NCBI RefSeq assembly: GCF_003813905.1
Contig: NZ_RPFJ01000008.1
Coordinates: forward strand, 48,275 to 112,274
Reading direction: 5' to 3'
DNA length: 64,000 bases
Source of the DNA: Aureibaculum marinum
GTDB lineage: Bacteria; Bacteroidota; Bacteroidia; Flavobacteriales; Flavobacteriaceae
Shown: piece after piece, positions 1-7,908 of the stretch
How the letters are laid out: every line of letters starts with the position of its first letter
How positions within the stretch are numbered: position 1 is the first letter of the stretch
The notes under the pieces: model-generated
The model's input: the letters and a program-made list of their open reading frames with translations, nothing else
Database searches by the model: none
Told to the model about the DNA's origin: nothing
Program-made: the position numbers and the translations under genes

Positions 1-263
1 GGATTTCCAAAAGCTTTAAATTGTTTTTTGTATTGATTTGTTAAACCCGTAAATTCTTTTAGTACACGTGAAGCTGATTCGTCCAACGTTTCGTCTTCAT
101 AAACGTGATATCCGGTTAATACATAATCATCAACCAAAATATCATTAGAATCTTTCGATTCTAAATAACGGTTTATCAATAAAACATTGAGTGATTTTGT
201 AGTGGTGTCAAACCCAAAAACAACACAATCAACAGATATATTCGGAATTTTTTTTGGTTTCAT
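1..263 (-). CDS. Nudix-type transcriptional regulator (NrtR/AraR-like), N-terminal part, cut by window edge
   Basis: The visible 87 codons start at ATG 263-261 (MKPKKIPNISVDCVVFGFD) and run off the left edge. The beginning matches the Nudix domain of the NrtR/AraR-type regulators, which read VDCVIFGYD near the start. The Nudix box is degenerate: where active hydrolases have REUxEExGU this one reads RVLKEFTGL, so two catalytic glutamates are missing. That is usual in family members that became ligand-sensing repressors with a C-terminal winged helix (not visible here). It stands divergent from the polyol operon, with a palindrome between them, so it most likely controls that operon. The role is inferred from family and position. 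Confidence 0.65.
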   Translation of the reverse strand, partial: MKPKKIPNISVDCVVFGFDTTTKSLNVLLINRYLESKDSNDILVDDYVLTGYHVYEDETLDESASRVLKEFTGLTNQYKKQFKAFGN

Positions 264-440
264 AGCATAATATAGTCTTTATTATAATCCTAATATATTG
301 CAATTAAACGTCAAATATACATTAAATAGTTGGTAAATGCACAAAGATAGTTAGTGTGAGAATTATTAATTTACTATATAAAAAAGATAAAATAAAATAT
401 ATTTTTTGTGAAATATTGAGTTTTTTCAAATGTTTATTAC

Positions 441-448
441 TACATTTG
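441..448 (+). promoter_or_regulatory. Promoter -7 box for the polyol operon
   Basis: TACATTTG matches the Bacteroidota -7 consensus TAnnTTTG. A TTG lies at 416-418, 22 bases upstream. Transcription would begin near 455, inside the palindrome at 451-477. Confidence 0.5.
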
Positions 449-450
449 AA

Positions 451-477
451 TAATAAACGTAAATATAACGTTTATTA
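451..477. promoter_or_regulatory. Probable operator, 10-bp perfect inverted repeat
   Basis: TAATAAACGT (451-460) and ACGTTTATTA (468-477) are perfect inverted copies separated by 7 bases. A further half-site GTTTATTA lies at 432-439. The palindrome starts 2 bases after the -7 box, a position where a bound repressor would block transcription of the permease operon. The adjacent Nudix-type regulator is the obvious candidate to bind it. Confidence 0.6.
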
Positions 478-664
478 ATTTTTGATTATTATTTATTTAA
501 TCATGAACACTTTAATACTTGATTCAAAAAAAAATAATAAATCAGTGTTACAACTAGTATCCATTACTGCAGTTGTGCTATACAAATTCAGTTTGGTTCT
601 AAAAATTAGTATGCAGGTTATTGCAAAAAAACTCTAATAAAACCTAATTTAAAAAATTTAGATC

Positions 665-2380
665 ATGGACACGACCAATGAATTCCAGCAATTCAAAAAT
701 GTTGAAGAAGAACAATTGCCCATTGCCAAACATAAATTGCATAATTGGACTCATTTTGCAGGATTGTACGCTGCCGAGCACGTTGCGGCTACCGAGTTTG
801 TTATTGGAGCTACTTTTGTGGCTTTAGGAGCAAGCACAAAAGATATTTTGTTAGGTTTGTTAATAGGTAATATTTTGGCAGTTTTAAGCTGGAGATTCAT
901 TACGTCACCCATTGCAGTAGATACTCGACTAAGCTTATATACCTATCTCAATAAAATAGCTGGAGATTCAATGACTAAACTTTACAATTGGGCCAATGTC
1001 ATTATTTTTACCGTGATTTCCGCAGCCATGATTACGGTTTCCGCAACAGCCGTTCGTTTTGCATTCGATATTCCGGCACAGCTCAATTGGTATCCAACCA
1101 ATGTGTGGTTTGTATTGATTGTTTTAGGTGTGGGCACGGTTGTGGTGTCTATTGCAATTTACGGTTTTAAAGCTGTCTCAGAGTTTTCTGGAATCTGTGC
1201 ACCATGGTTATTTGTAATGTTTACTTGTGGGGCTTTTGTACTTTTGCCAGCTCTATCACTAGAAGTATTGGGAAAAACAATACCAGCGGGATGGAACGAT
1301 TTTATTGCTTTGGGAGACCAATCTATTTGGACAGGTATTGACAGTAATGGTAAGGCTGGCATCGGGTTAGTTGAAGTTATCGGATTTGCATGGGCCGCAA
1401 ATACAATTACCCATTTTGGACTTATTGATATGGCTTTGCTACGTTTTGCAAAAAAAAAATCGTACGGGTTGGCCACAAGTACAGGAATGATGTTCGGTCA
1501 TTACGTGGCTTGGATTTCTGCTGGAATTATGGGAGCTGGAGCAGCCGTAATTTTAGGAAAATCCATTGTAGAACTTGATCCAGGAGATGTTGCCTATTAT
1601 GCATTAGGCTGGTCTGGTTTTGTCATTGTAATTGTAGCGGGTTGGACTACTGCTATTGCTAATCTTTATCGAGCAGGATTGGCCGCACAGGCTATTTTCT
1701 TCAATCAATCACGAAAAAAAACAACACTATTAGTTGGTATAGTAACAATGATGGTTGCATGCTTCCCTTTCGTATTTTCTCAAATACTTCCATTACTTAC
1801 CTATGCCGGATTATTAGTAGTACCGGTAGGCGGTATCGTATTTGCGGAACATCAAATTTTTCCTAGAATTGGTTATACCCGCTATTGGTCGCACTATCGC
1901 CAGCTTACATTTAGTACTCCGGCCATAGCTTCTTGGGCATTGGGTCTTGTATTTGGTTTTGGCTTAAATGCTCTTAATGTAATGTCTTTCTTTTATTTAT
2001 TTATACCCACTTGGATGTTTACCATATTGGTTTATACATTTTTAGCTGGAAGATACGGTGCTAAAAGCAAATACCCAGAGGAAGAAGAAAAGGAAAAAAA
2101 TCGTAATAAAAACATCGAAAGGTTTCAAGAGTATAAAGCCGAACAGGAAAGCATACATTTAAAAGATACAACTGTTTTTACAAAAGTATTAAGAGCTATT
2201 TCAATACTTGTATTGTTAATCACGCTAATTTTAGCTTGTATTGTTTTATGGGATAGTTCAACAGAAACCATGTACTTGGAACATCGAGAAACATTTTATC
2301 AATATGCTTTTATATGCACGTTAATATACTTTATAACAGCATATTGGGCATTAAACCGTAAAAAATCTATTAAAATTTAA
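665..2380 (+). CDS. NCS1-like (purine-cytosine permease family) membrane transporter
   Basis: This is a 571-residue polytopic membrane protein with about a dozen hydrophobic segments, a hydrophilic charged stretch around residues 470-500 and a final pair of membrane helices. The N-terminal pattern (FVIGATFVALGASTKDILLG, then LIGNILAVLSWRF) resembles NCS1 transporters, which carry nucleobases and related compounds into the cell with sodium or protons. It is the first gene of an operon, ending 5 bases before mannitol 2-dehydrogenase, which is followed by fructokinase. The context therefore suggests that it imports mannitol or another hexitol, an unusual substrate for this family. The family call is fairly secure; the substrate is inferred from neighbours only. 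Confidence 0.65.
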   Translation: MDTTNEFQQFKNVEEEQLPIAKHKLHNWTHFAGLYAAEHVAATEFVIGATFVALGASTKDILLGLLIGNILAVLSWRFITSPIAVDTRLSLYTYLNKIAGDSMTKLYNWANVIIFTVISAAMITVSATAVRFAFDIPAQLNWYPTNVWFVLIVLGVGTVVVSIAIYGFKAVSEFSGICAPWLFVMFTCGAFVLLPALSLEVLGKTIPAGWNDFIALGDQSIWTGIDSNGKAGIGLVEVIGFAWAANTITHFGLIDMALLRFAKKKSYGLATSTGMMFGHYVAWISAGIMGAGAAVILGKSIVELDPGDVAYYALGWSGFVIVIVAGWTTAIANLYRAGLAAQAIFFNQSRKKTTLLVGIVTMMVACFPFVFSQILPLLTYAGLLVVPVGGIVFAEHQIFPRIGYTRYWSHYRQLTFSTPAIASWALGLVFGFGLNALNVMSFFYLFIPTWMFTILVYTFLAGRYGAKSKYPEEEEKEKNRNKNIERFQEYKAEQESIHLKDTTVFTKVLRAISILVLLITLILACIVLWDSSTETMYLEHRETFYQYAFICTLIYFITAYWALNRKKSIKI

Positions 2381-2385
2381 ATATT

Positions 2386-3885
2386 ATGGCAAATATAATT
2401 AAACTTAATCAAGAGAATTTGACAGAAATTGCCAAGCGAATACCTTGTCCAACCTATAACAGAAACAATATTAAAACAGGTATTGTACATGTAGGTATTG
2501 GTGGCTTTCATCGAGCTCATGAAGCTTTTTATACTGATCAATTATTACACGACGAATCAATAACAGATTGGGGAATTTGCGGTGTTGCCTTATTGGATTT
2601 CGATACCAAAATATACAAAACCTTAAAGAAGCAAGATGGACTTTATACCTTAATTATAAAAGAGCTGGATGGTTCTCTTACCAAGCGGGTTATTGGATCT
2701 ATTGTAGAATGTTTGTTCGCTCCTGAAAACCCAACAATGGTATTAGAAAAAATGGCGAGCCCAGATGTTAAAATCATTACATTGACCATTACCGAAGGCG
2801 GTTATAATTATAATGAAGCCACCCGTAGTTTTGATTTTACCAATCCTCAAATACAATATGATTTGAATCATCCAAAAACACCTAAAACGATATTTGGTTA
2901 TTTAACACAAGCACTTAAACTTAGAAAAGAAAGAGGGGTAAAAGGGTGTACGATACAATCTTGCGATAATATTCAAGGTAATGGGCATATGACTAAAAAA
3001 ATGTTATTGAGTTATGTACAAAAAGCGGAGCCGGAATTAACATCGTGGATTGAATTGAATGTATCTTTTCCCAATAGTATGGTCGATAGAATTACTCCGG
3101 CCACATCAACAACCGATATTTCAAATTTAAAAGAAATTTCAGGTATTGAAGATGCATGGCCAGTGGTTTGTGAACCCTTTAAACAATGGGTAATTGAAGA
3201 TAATTTCAGTGCGGGTAGGCCTGCTTGGCAAACCGTGGGAGCTCAATTTGTTCAAGATGTGGTTCCTTATGAAAAAATGAAACTAAGTTTATTAAATGCT
3301 GGTCATACCGTATTAGGTATTTTGGGAGCTTTAATGGGATATGATACTATTGACCAATCTGTTCACAATCCACAAATAAGTGAATTTTTAAAAAATTATA
3401 TGGACGTAGAGGTAACACCGACCTTAGGGCATTTAGAAGGTGTAGATCTGGATAGTTATAAACAATCCTTACTACAAAGGTTTGGAAATATATATATTAA
3501 AGATCAAATTGATAGAATTTGTTCAGAAAGCTCTGCAAAATTCCCAATTTTTGTATTGCCTACGGTATATTCACAATTGAAAAAAAACGGCTCCTTAGCA
3601 TTTGCATCATTGGTAATTGCAGCTTGGGCAATTTATAGTTTAGGAAAAGATGAACATGGAAAACCGTTAACCATTAAAGATGCCATGGAAACTACCTTGA
3701 ACAAAAAAGCAATTGAATCTAAAGAAAACCCTAGGGCTTTTTTAGAAATTGAAACAATATTTGGTAAACTAAAAGATGAGGAAACTTTTGTGAATGCCTT
3801 TACAAATGCCTATAAGAAAATTGAAAATAATGGCATTGAAAAGTGTGTTATTGAGCTGAATAATAAGTCTTTTAAGAATAAGTAA
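2386..3885 (+). CDS. Mannitol 2-dehydrogenase (long-chain polyol dehydrogenase family)
   Basis: The 499-residue protein has the family's usual length. It begins with the nucleotide-binding region (VHVGIGGFHRAHEAFY, about residues 30-45) and carries the catalytic pattern K-x4-N-x2-H at K299, N304 and H307 (KLSLLNAGH), as in mannitol 2-dehydrogenases. The enzyme would oxidise D-mannitol to D-fructose with NAD+ in the cytoplasm. Related family members reduce fructuronate or oxidise arabinitol. The fructokinase one base downstream favours mannitol, and a mannitol dehydrogenase-fructokinase pair is known from the marine flavobacterium Zobellia. Second gene of the operon. Confidence 0.85.
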   Translation: MANIIKLNQENLTEIAKRIPCPTYNRNNIKTGIVHVGIGGFHRAHEAFYTDQLLHDESITDWGICGVALLDFDTKIYKTLKKQDGLYTLIIKELDGSLTKRVIGSIVECLFAPENPTMVLEKMASPDVKIITLTITEGGYNYNEATRSFDFTNPQIQYDLNHPKTPKTIFGYLTQALKLRKERGVKGCTIQSCDNIQGNGHMTKKMLLSYVQKAEPELTSWIELNVSFPNSMVDRITPATSTTDISNLKEISGIEDAWPVVCEPFKQWVIEDNFSAGRPAWQTVGAQFVQDVVPYEKMKLSLLNAGHTVLGILGALMGYDTIDQSVHNPQISEFLKNYMDVEVTPTLGHLEGVDLDSYKQSLLQRFGNIYIKDQIDRICSESSAKFPIFVLPTVYSQLKKNGSLAFASLVIAAWAIYSLGKDEHGKPLTIKDAMETTLNKKAIESKENPRAFLEIETIFGKLKDEETFVNAFTNAYKKIENNGIEKCVIELNNKSFKNK

Positions 3886-3886
3886 G

Positions 3887-4768
3887 ATGAAAAATATTGT
3901 TTGTTTTGGAGAGGTGCTGTGGGATGTTTTTCCTACGCATAAAAAAATAGGAGGAGCCCCTTTAAATGTAGCGTTAAGATTAAATTCATTTGAAAATAAT
4001 GTTTCTATAATTACAAGAATAGGCAATGACGAAGCAGGTGAGCAAATTGTTACTTTTGCTAAAAAGCATGGTGTAAATGTAGATTATATTCAGGTTGATG
4101 AAAAATTTAAAACAGGAGCAGTAAAAGTAACGTTGAATGACAAAGGTTCGGCTTCTTATGATATTAATTTTCCTAGGGCTTGGAATAATATTCAACTTAC
4201 AGAAAAAGTAAAAAAAATAACTAAGAACTCAGATGCATTTATTTTTGGTAGTTTGGTGGCGAGAGGAGAAACCTCTAGAAACACTTTATACGGACTTTTA
4301 AGACTGGCTACATATAAAATATTTGATATAAATTTAAGAGCCCCACATTATTCATATGATGTTTTGTTTCATTTGATGAAACAAGCGGATTTTATCAAAT
4401 TTAATGATGATGAAATATTTGAAATTGCAGCAGCATTAGGTGCCAAATCAAAATCATTAGAACAAATTATCTTATTTATTGCGGAACAAACAGCTACAAA
4501 ATCCATTTGTGTTACTAAAGGCCGTCATGGAGCCATTCTATATCATAATGAAACTTTTTATTACAATAGTGGATACCAAATAGTAGTTGCAGATACCGTT
4601 GGTGCTGGAGATTCTTTTTTGGCTTCTTTAATGGATAAGTTGTTAAAAAATGTACCACCACAAAATGCAATAGATTTTGCCTGTGCTATTGGAGCTATTG
4701 TGGCTAGTAGGGAAGGAGCCAACCCTGAAATTTATAATAAAGATATTGATAGCTTGATTAACATGTAA
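3887..4768 (+). CDS. Fructokinase, PfkB (ribokinase) family
   Basis: The 293-residue protein has both PfkB signatures: the substrate-binding GGAP pattern near residue 23 (KIGGAPLNVALRL) and the C-terminal DTVGAGDSF at residues 236-244, where D242 is the expected catalytic base. It would phosphorylate fructose made by the preceding dehydrogenase to fructose 6-phosphate. The ATG begins one base after the dehydrogenase stop, so the two are almost certainly cotranslated. Fructose is inferred from the operon, since other PfkB kinases share these motifs. Confidence 0.85.
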   Translation: MKNIVCFGEVLWDVFPTHKKIGGAPLNVALRLNSFENNVSIITRIGNDEAGEQIVTFAKKHGVNVDYIQVDEKFKTGAVKVTLNDKGSASYDINFPRAWNNIQLTEKVKKITKNSDAFIFGSLVARGETSRNTLYGLLRLATYKIFDINLRAPHYSYDVLFHLMKQADFIKFNDDEIFEIAAALGAKSKSLEQIILFIAEQTATKSICVTKGRHGAILYHNETFYYNSGYQIVVADTVGAGDSFLASLMDKLLKNVPPQNAIDFACAIGAIVASREGANPEIYNKDIDSLINM

Positions 4769-4804
4769 TAAATTTTTAAAGAGTAATGTCGTTTTGTAAA
4801 TAGG

Positions 4805-5326
4805 TTACAATAATCGCTCTGCAATTTCGTGCCAACTTGAAACACGGGTGTATCCAGTGTCATGCACATTGTGTGGAGAGTTAAAGAGTAAAGTTTGACC
4901 TCTGAATTTTTCTAGATTATAGACTCTATCATCAATAAGTAAGTCTCCCTTTAAAATAAATTTATGGCCACACATAATACGATGTTGCCATGTTATAAAA
5001 GGAAAATATTCATCTAACCAATCACTTTTTTCTTTTAATGAATTTGGGAATTGAGTAGCGGCAGTAGCAATATAAACTTCATGTTTGTCACATAAAGATT
5101 CCATAACTATTTGGCTATCTTTAATAGGTTTTAAATCTCTAAAGAAACCTGGTTGCAAGGCATGTGACCGAATACTATCTTGATGAATTTCTGGAACATT
5201 TTGCCAAACTTCACCAGCGGAAATGTCATTTAATTGAAGTTGTGTTTTATGTTCTTTATTGTATAATTCTATGTGTTTACCATAAGTATCTGCCAACACA
5301 TCATCCATATCTACAAAAATTGTCAT
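4805..5326 (-). CDS. 5'(3')-deoxyribonucleotidase (NT5C-type HAD phosphatase)
   Basis: The 173-residue protein opens with the HAD nucleophile motif FVDMDDVLAD (D6 as nucleophile, D8 as acid/base) and has a late LIDDRVYNLEKF motif that would hold magnesium. This arrangement and length fit the cytosolic 5' deoxyribonucleotidase family, which removes the phosphate from deoxynucleoside monophosphates. It is monocistronic and converges on the fructokinase gene with a 36-base gap. Confidence 0.75.
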   Translation of the reverse strand: MTIFVDMDDVLADTYGKHIELYNKEHKTQLQLNDISAGEVWQNVPEIHQDSIRSHALQPGFFRDLKPIKDSQIVMESLCDKHEVYIATAATQFPNSLKEKSDWLDEYFPFITWQHRIMCGHKFILKGDLLIDDRVYNLEKFRGQTLLFNSPHNVHDTGYTRVSSWHEIAERLL

Positions 5327-5495
5327 AGCTCTGTAATTTTTGTACGAATTACTAAATAATTCATTATAAAATCAAGGAGCATTTACATATTTAATGGAAC
5401 CTTAACATTAGTAATAAAATTTGTATGTTTTTAAAGACTGGGCTAAGTTTATAAATTCTATTTAACATAATATAAATTATAGTACAAATATAGTA

Positions 5496-5597
5496 ATTTG
5501 CGGATAGCCGTATTTCAGGATATTTGACATAATTATAGATATGACGCCTTTAGGCTCATATCGTTAATAATTATGTTAAAGCAAATTACGGCTCGTT
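5496..5597. repeat. Structured palindromic repeat, unit 1
   Basis: The unit starts ATTTGCGGATAGC (5496-5508). Its main hairpin pairs 5523-5536 (TTTGACATAATTAT) with 5567-5580 (14 positions, one G.T). An inner hairpin pairs GATATGA (5538-5544) plus GCC (5546-5548) with GGC TCATATC (5553-5562), leaving one bulged base. The unit ends with a segment at 5571-5597 that is nearly identical to 5682-5708 in unit 2. The strand of function is unknown. Confidence 0.65.
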
Positions 5598-5614
5598 AAA
5601 AACAGAACTTATAT

Positions 5615-5708
5615 ATTTGTGGATAGCGTAGCTATTTGACATAAAACCAGTTCTGGGACTTTAGTACCAGAACGTCAGGTTTTATGTTAAAGTAAATTAC
5701 GGCTAGTT
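5615..5708. repeat. Structured palindromic repeat, unit 2
   Basis: The unit starts ATTTGTGGATAGC (5615-5627). Its main hairpin pairs 5635-5648 (TTTGACATAAAACC) with 5678-5691, with the same single G.T as in unit 1, and an inner hairpin pairs GTTCTGG (5650-5656) with CCAGAAC (5667-5673). The 27-base right end (5682-5708) differs from unit 1 at two positions. The inner stems differ from unit 1 in sequence but keep the pairing, so the structure appears to be conserved rather than the sequence. Confidence 0.65.
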
Positions 5709-5767
5709 TAGTTCTGCATAACATTAGATCCTATAATTCCCAGCCAGATCATCTTTCTCAAAAACAA

Positions 5768-5830
5768 AAAGGTTTATTAGACCTTTCCGTTTTATGAAAT
5801 TTAAAATATCCCAGGATATAATAAACCTTT
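5768..5830. repeat. 12-bp perfect inverted repeat
   Basis: AAAGGTTTATTA (5768-5779) is matched by TAATAAACCTTT (5819-5830) with 39 bases between them. It lies inside the same non-coding block. It may be the ends of a small decayed element or a hairpin. Confidence 0.5.
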
Positions 5831-5864
5831 CTACTTTGGTTATTAAATATTCGTGTTTTTTATT

Positions 5865-5928
5865 ATCGCTTAATTTTAATATTCTGTACAATCATACAAG
5901 ATTTTTTAAATACTCGATTTTAAGCGAT
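5865..5928. repeat. 9-bp inverted repeat
   Basis: ATCGCTTAA (5865-5873) pairs with TTAAGCGAT (5920-5928). This is another inverted repeat in the same block, too widely spaced for a normal terminator. Confidence 0.35.
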
Positions 5929-6144
5929 TAACATTCCGTTACACAAATGTCCCATAATTTGTCATTATGTAAAATTGCCGTCTACAATCACTAGATTGCT
6001 TTATAAAATCAAATTATTTTCACAATTTATTTTATATGCAGTTGTATTCTATTTAACATAATATCTTTATAATTTATCCTTATCTTTTAAAATAATATAA
6101 AAGACGTTATTAGAAGAAATTTAAATAAAGAACAAAAAGTATAT

Positions 6145-6741
6145 TTAATAATACATTCTAAAATCAAGCATTTTACAGAGATTATAGTGTCTCTGATGTA
6201 GTTCTTCAACCACATCAAACATATCATCTTTATTTTTAAACAAACTAAAAAATGCTTTATCAAGTAGTAAACTTGGTAGTATAGTTTGGTCTACTCCATA
6301 ACCAGAAATTCCTTGGGCTCCTGTAACTGCTAAAAAATATTGTGCTTCCTCTGCTTCTAAATCTAAGACTTTTGCATTTGAAAAATGTAAAATTTTACCT
6401 TGTAATTTTCCTTCAAAAAGTTCTGCTATTTCTTGTAAACTATAAAAATAGTTATTGATGCAAATATTATTTTCTTCACCTTCAAAAACAAAGTAAATGA
6501 TTTCGTAGTTTTTAAAATTATGGTCATCGTATACCAATGCATTTAAACTTTCTAGTAAACCTTCAATGGTATCGCAGGTTTTATGGATACTATTTACACC
6601 ATACCGCATCGCCAAATGTTCTAAGTTTTCTAGTACCTTGGTGTCGGTATTGCTATCTACATCTGGAACTGCTTCTAAACAGAAAATAAAATGATCTGGA
6701 TCTTCAAAATTTTCTTGTGGTAACTGTCGTTCTGCTAACAA
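6145..6741 (-). CDS. DUF6642-like protein, caspase-fold-like with catalytic residues lost
   Basis: This 198-residue cytoplasmic protein has no signal peptide. Its middle part, FEGEENNICINN then SLQEIAELFEGKLQGKI (about residues 86-117) and HFSNAKVLDL then FLAVTGAQGISGYG (119-149), follows the layout I associate with DUF6642 proteins. Those have FHGEPG and a GSC(S) motif and look like caspase-fold proteins. Here the expected histidine is E87 and the expected cysteine is A123, so it would be inactive as a protease. A -7-like box (TACATTTG, minus strand) lies at 6778-6785. It is monocistronic. The family call is from memory of the pattern and is moderate; the function is unknown. Confidence 0.5.
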   Translation of the reverse strand: MLAERQLPQENFEDPDHFIFCLEAVPDVDSNTDTKVLENLEHLAMRYGVNSIHKTCDTIEGLLESLNALVYDDHNFKNYEIIYFVFEGEENNICINNYFYSLQEIAELFEGKLQGKILHFSNAKVLDLEAEEAQYFLAVTGAQGISGYGVDQTILPSLLLDKAFFSLFKNKDDMFDVVEELHQRHYNLCKMLDFRMYY

Positions 6742-6777
6742 ATTTTAATTTTTAAATGATAATGCGTTCTTTAAAGT

Positions 6778-6785
6778 CAAATGTA
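6778..6785 (-). promoter_or_regulatory. Promoter -7 box for the DUF6642-like gene
   Basis: TACATTTG on the minus strand, 36 bases upstream of the ATG at 6741, matches TAnnTTTG. No convincing upstream TTG was found at the usual distance. Confidence 0.35.
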
Positions 6786-6873
6786 TATATTTTCACCAAA
6801 CCCATATATTTACGTAATGTTAAAATTAGAATAGGCTCTTCCCTCCTATTTTCTGCTTGTTTTAAAAACACAA

Positions 6874-7908
6874 TTAAGATTTGCTGTTGGCTTTAATAAT
6901 TTTTGATATTCTCGTATTTATAATTTCTGAAAGATTCCAATTGTATAGTTTAGAGTCGGTTGTACTGTAAAATGTAATAATAACGGCATCACTATCTTTA
7001 TAATAATTTGCAAAACTTTGATAGCCAGGTACCCAACCGCCATGTTCAAACTTATAAATGGAAGAATAAATTTCTTTTTCTCCAGGTTCAAAAATTGAAC
7101 CATCATTTAATGCTCTTAAAAATATACCTACATCTTCTGCTGTTGCTAGCATACCATGTTCGTCTTCTTTTAAATCAAAGGGATGCCCTACATGATAGCC
7201 ACTCATCACTTCGTTTATATTTACTTCTTTAAGCGAACTAAAGGTGTTTTTTAGATGAAGTGGTTTTAAAATTTTTTCTTGTTTATATTTAAAATTGTTA
7301 TACCCTAATACGTTATCCATAATTTTGTTAATTAACAGATAGTTGGTATTGCAATATTCATAGTCTTCACCAGGTTTAAAATTGGCTGGTTTATCTACTA
7401 TCAATGCAAGGCTTTCTTCATAAGTTTCTGTTGGAGCTTCCCAAAATTTTGGAGCATCAGTAAAATTAGGAATACCACTTTTATGTTGAATCATTAAGCT
7501 CAACGTAATTTTATCTGCATTTTCTATTCTTCCTTTAAGTTCTGGTAAATAATCAGCAAGGGTTTTATCTAAAGAAAGTTTACCTTCACTTACCAATTTA
7601 GTAACAGCTACCACATCATACAACTTGCTAATGCTTGCTATTTTAAATAAAGCCTGTGGATTGGCAGGAATTTTTAATTCTTTATTGTGCCAGCCTGAAG
7701 CATAAAACTGAGGGGGATGGTTGGTTTGATTTATATAAACCACGACACCATCAAATCCGTGTTTAACCGCTTCATCTAATTGCTCTTGCACTGTATCTGG
7801 TAGTGGAAGTATCCATGCCTTTACAAGGAGCCAAGGCACAAAAAACATAGAGATTATAGTGCCAAAGAATAATACAAATCTAATTATAATGGTTTTTTGC
7901 TTGCTCAT
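6874..7908 (-). CDS. Serine hydrolase of the class C beta-lactamase / peptidase S12 family
   Basis: The 344-residue protein has an N-terminal hydrophobic anchor (about residues 7-31). The penicillin-recognising fold is shown by SxxK (SISK, about residues 92-95), YxN (YCN, about 184-186) and HGG (FEHGGW, about 290) in place of KTG. Members hydrolyse esters, amides or peptidoglycan-derived peptides; true beta-lactamase activity cannot be assumed. The anchor places it on the periplasmic face of the inner membrane. It is monocistronic; the downstream neighbour on the same strand is 132 bases away. Confidence 0.8.
   Translation of the reverse strand: MSKQKTIIIRFVLFFGTIISMFFVPWLLVKAWILPLPDTVQEQLDEAVKHGFDGVVVYINQTNHPPQFYASGWHNKELKIPANPQALFKIASISKLYDVVAVTKLVSEGKLSLDKTLADYLPELKGRIENADKITLSLMIQHKSGIPNFTDAPKFWEAPTETYEESLALIVDKPANFKPGEDYEYCNTNYLLINKIMDNVLGYNNFKYKQEKILKPLHLKNTFSSLKEVNINEVMSGYHVGHPFDLKEDEHGMLATAEDVGIFLRALNDGSIFEPGEKEIYSSIYKFEHGGWVPGYQSFANYYKDSDAVIITFYSTTDSKLYNWNLSEIINTRISKIIKANSKS

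Larger units (their letters stand above)
264..664. other. Regulatory gap of the polyol operon
   Basis: This stretch between the divergent regulator and the permease gene holds a promoter-like box (441-448), three related half-sites (432-439, 451-460, 468-477) and a possible 44-codon reading frame (503-637, starting MNTLILDSKK, with a hydrophobic middle) ahead of the permease. The leader from the likely transcription start to the permease ATG is about 210 bases. I see no clear terminator hairpin in it. Confidence 0.5.
5327..6144. other. 818-base non-coding block with palindromic repeats
   Basis: No convincing reading frame is present. The block holds two related structured units (5496-5597 and 5615-5708), further inverted repeats at 5768-5830 and 5865-5928, and a 19-base exact direct repeat, ATTCTATTTAACATAATAT, at 5455-5473 and 6046-6064. 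The direct repeats resemble the left arm of the structured units: TATTTrACATAA recurs near 5459, 5521, 5633 and 6051. The block could be a decayed mobile element, a cluster of small RNAs or an array of palindromic repeats. Confidence 0.7.

Noticed and set aside
1159..1476. 105-codon frame antisense to the permease gene
   Set aside because: It lies wholly inside the permease gene on the other strand and shows no protein features. It is a shadow of the real gene.
5496..5708. Integron attC sites as an explanation for the two palindromic units
   Set aside because: The stems continue without the extrahelical bases and spacer of attC, the ends do not fit RYYYAAC/GTTRRRY, and there is no integrase gene or cassette between them.
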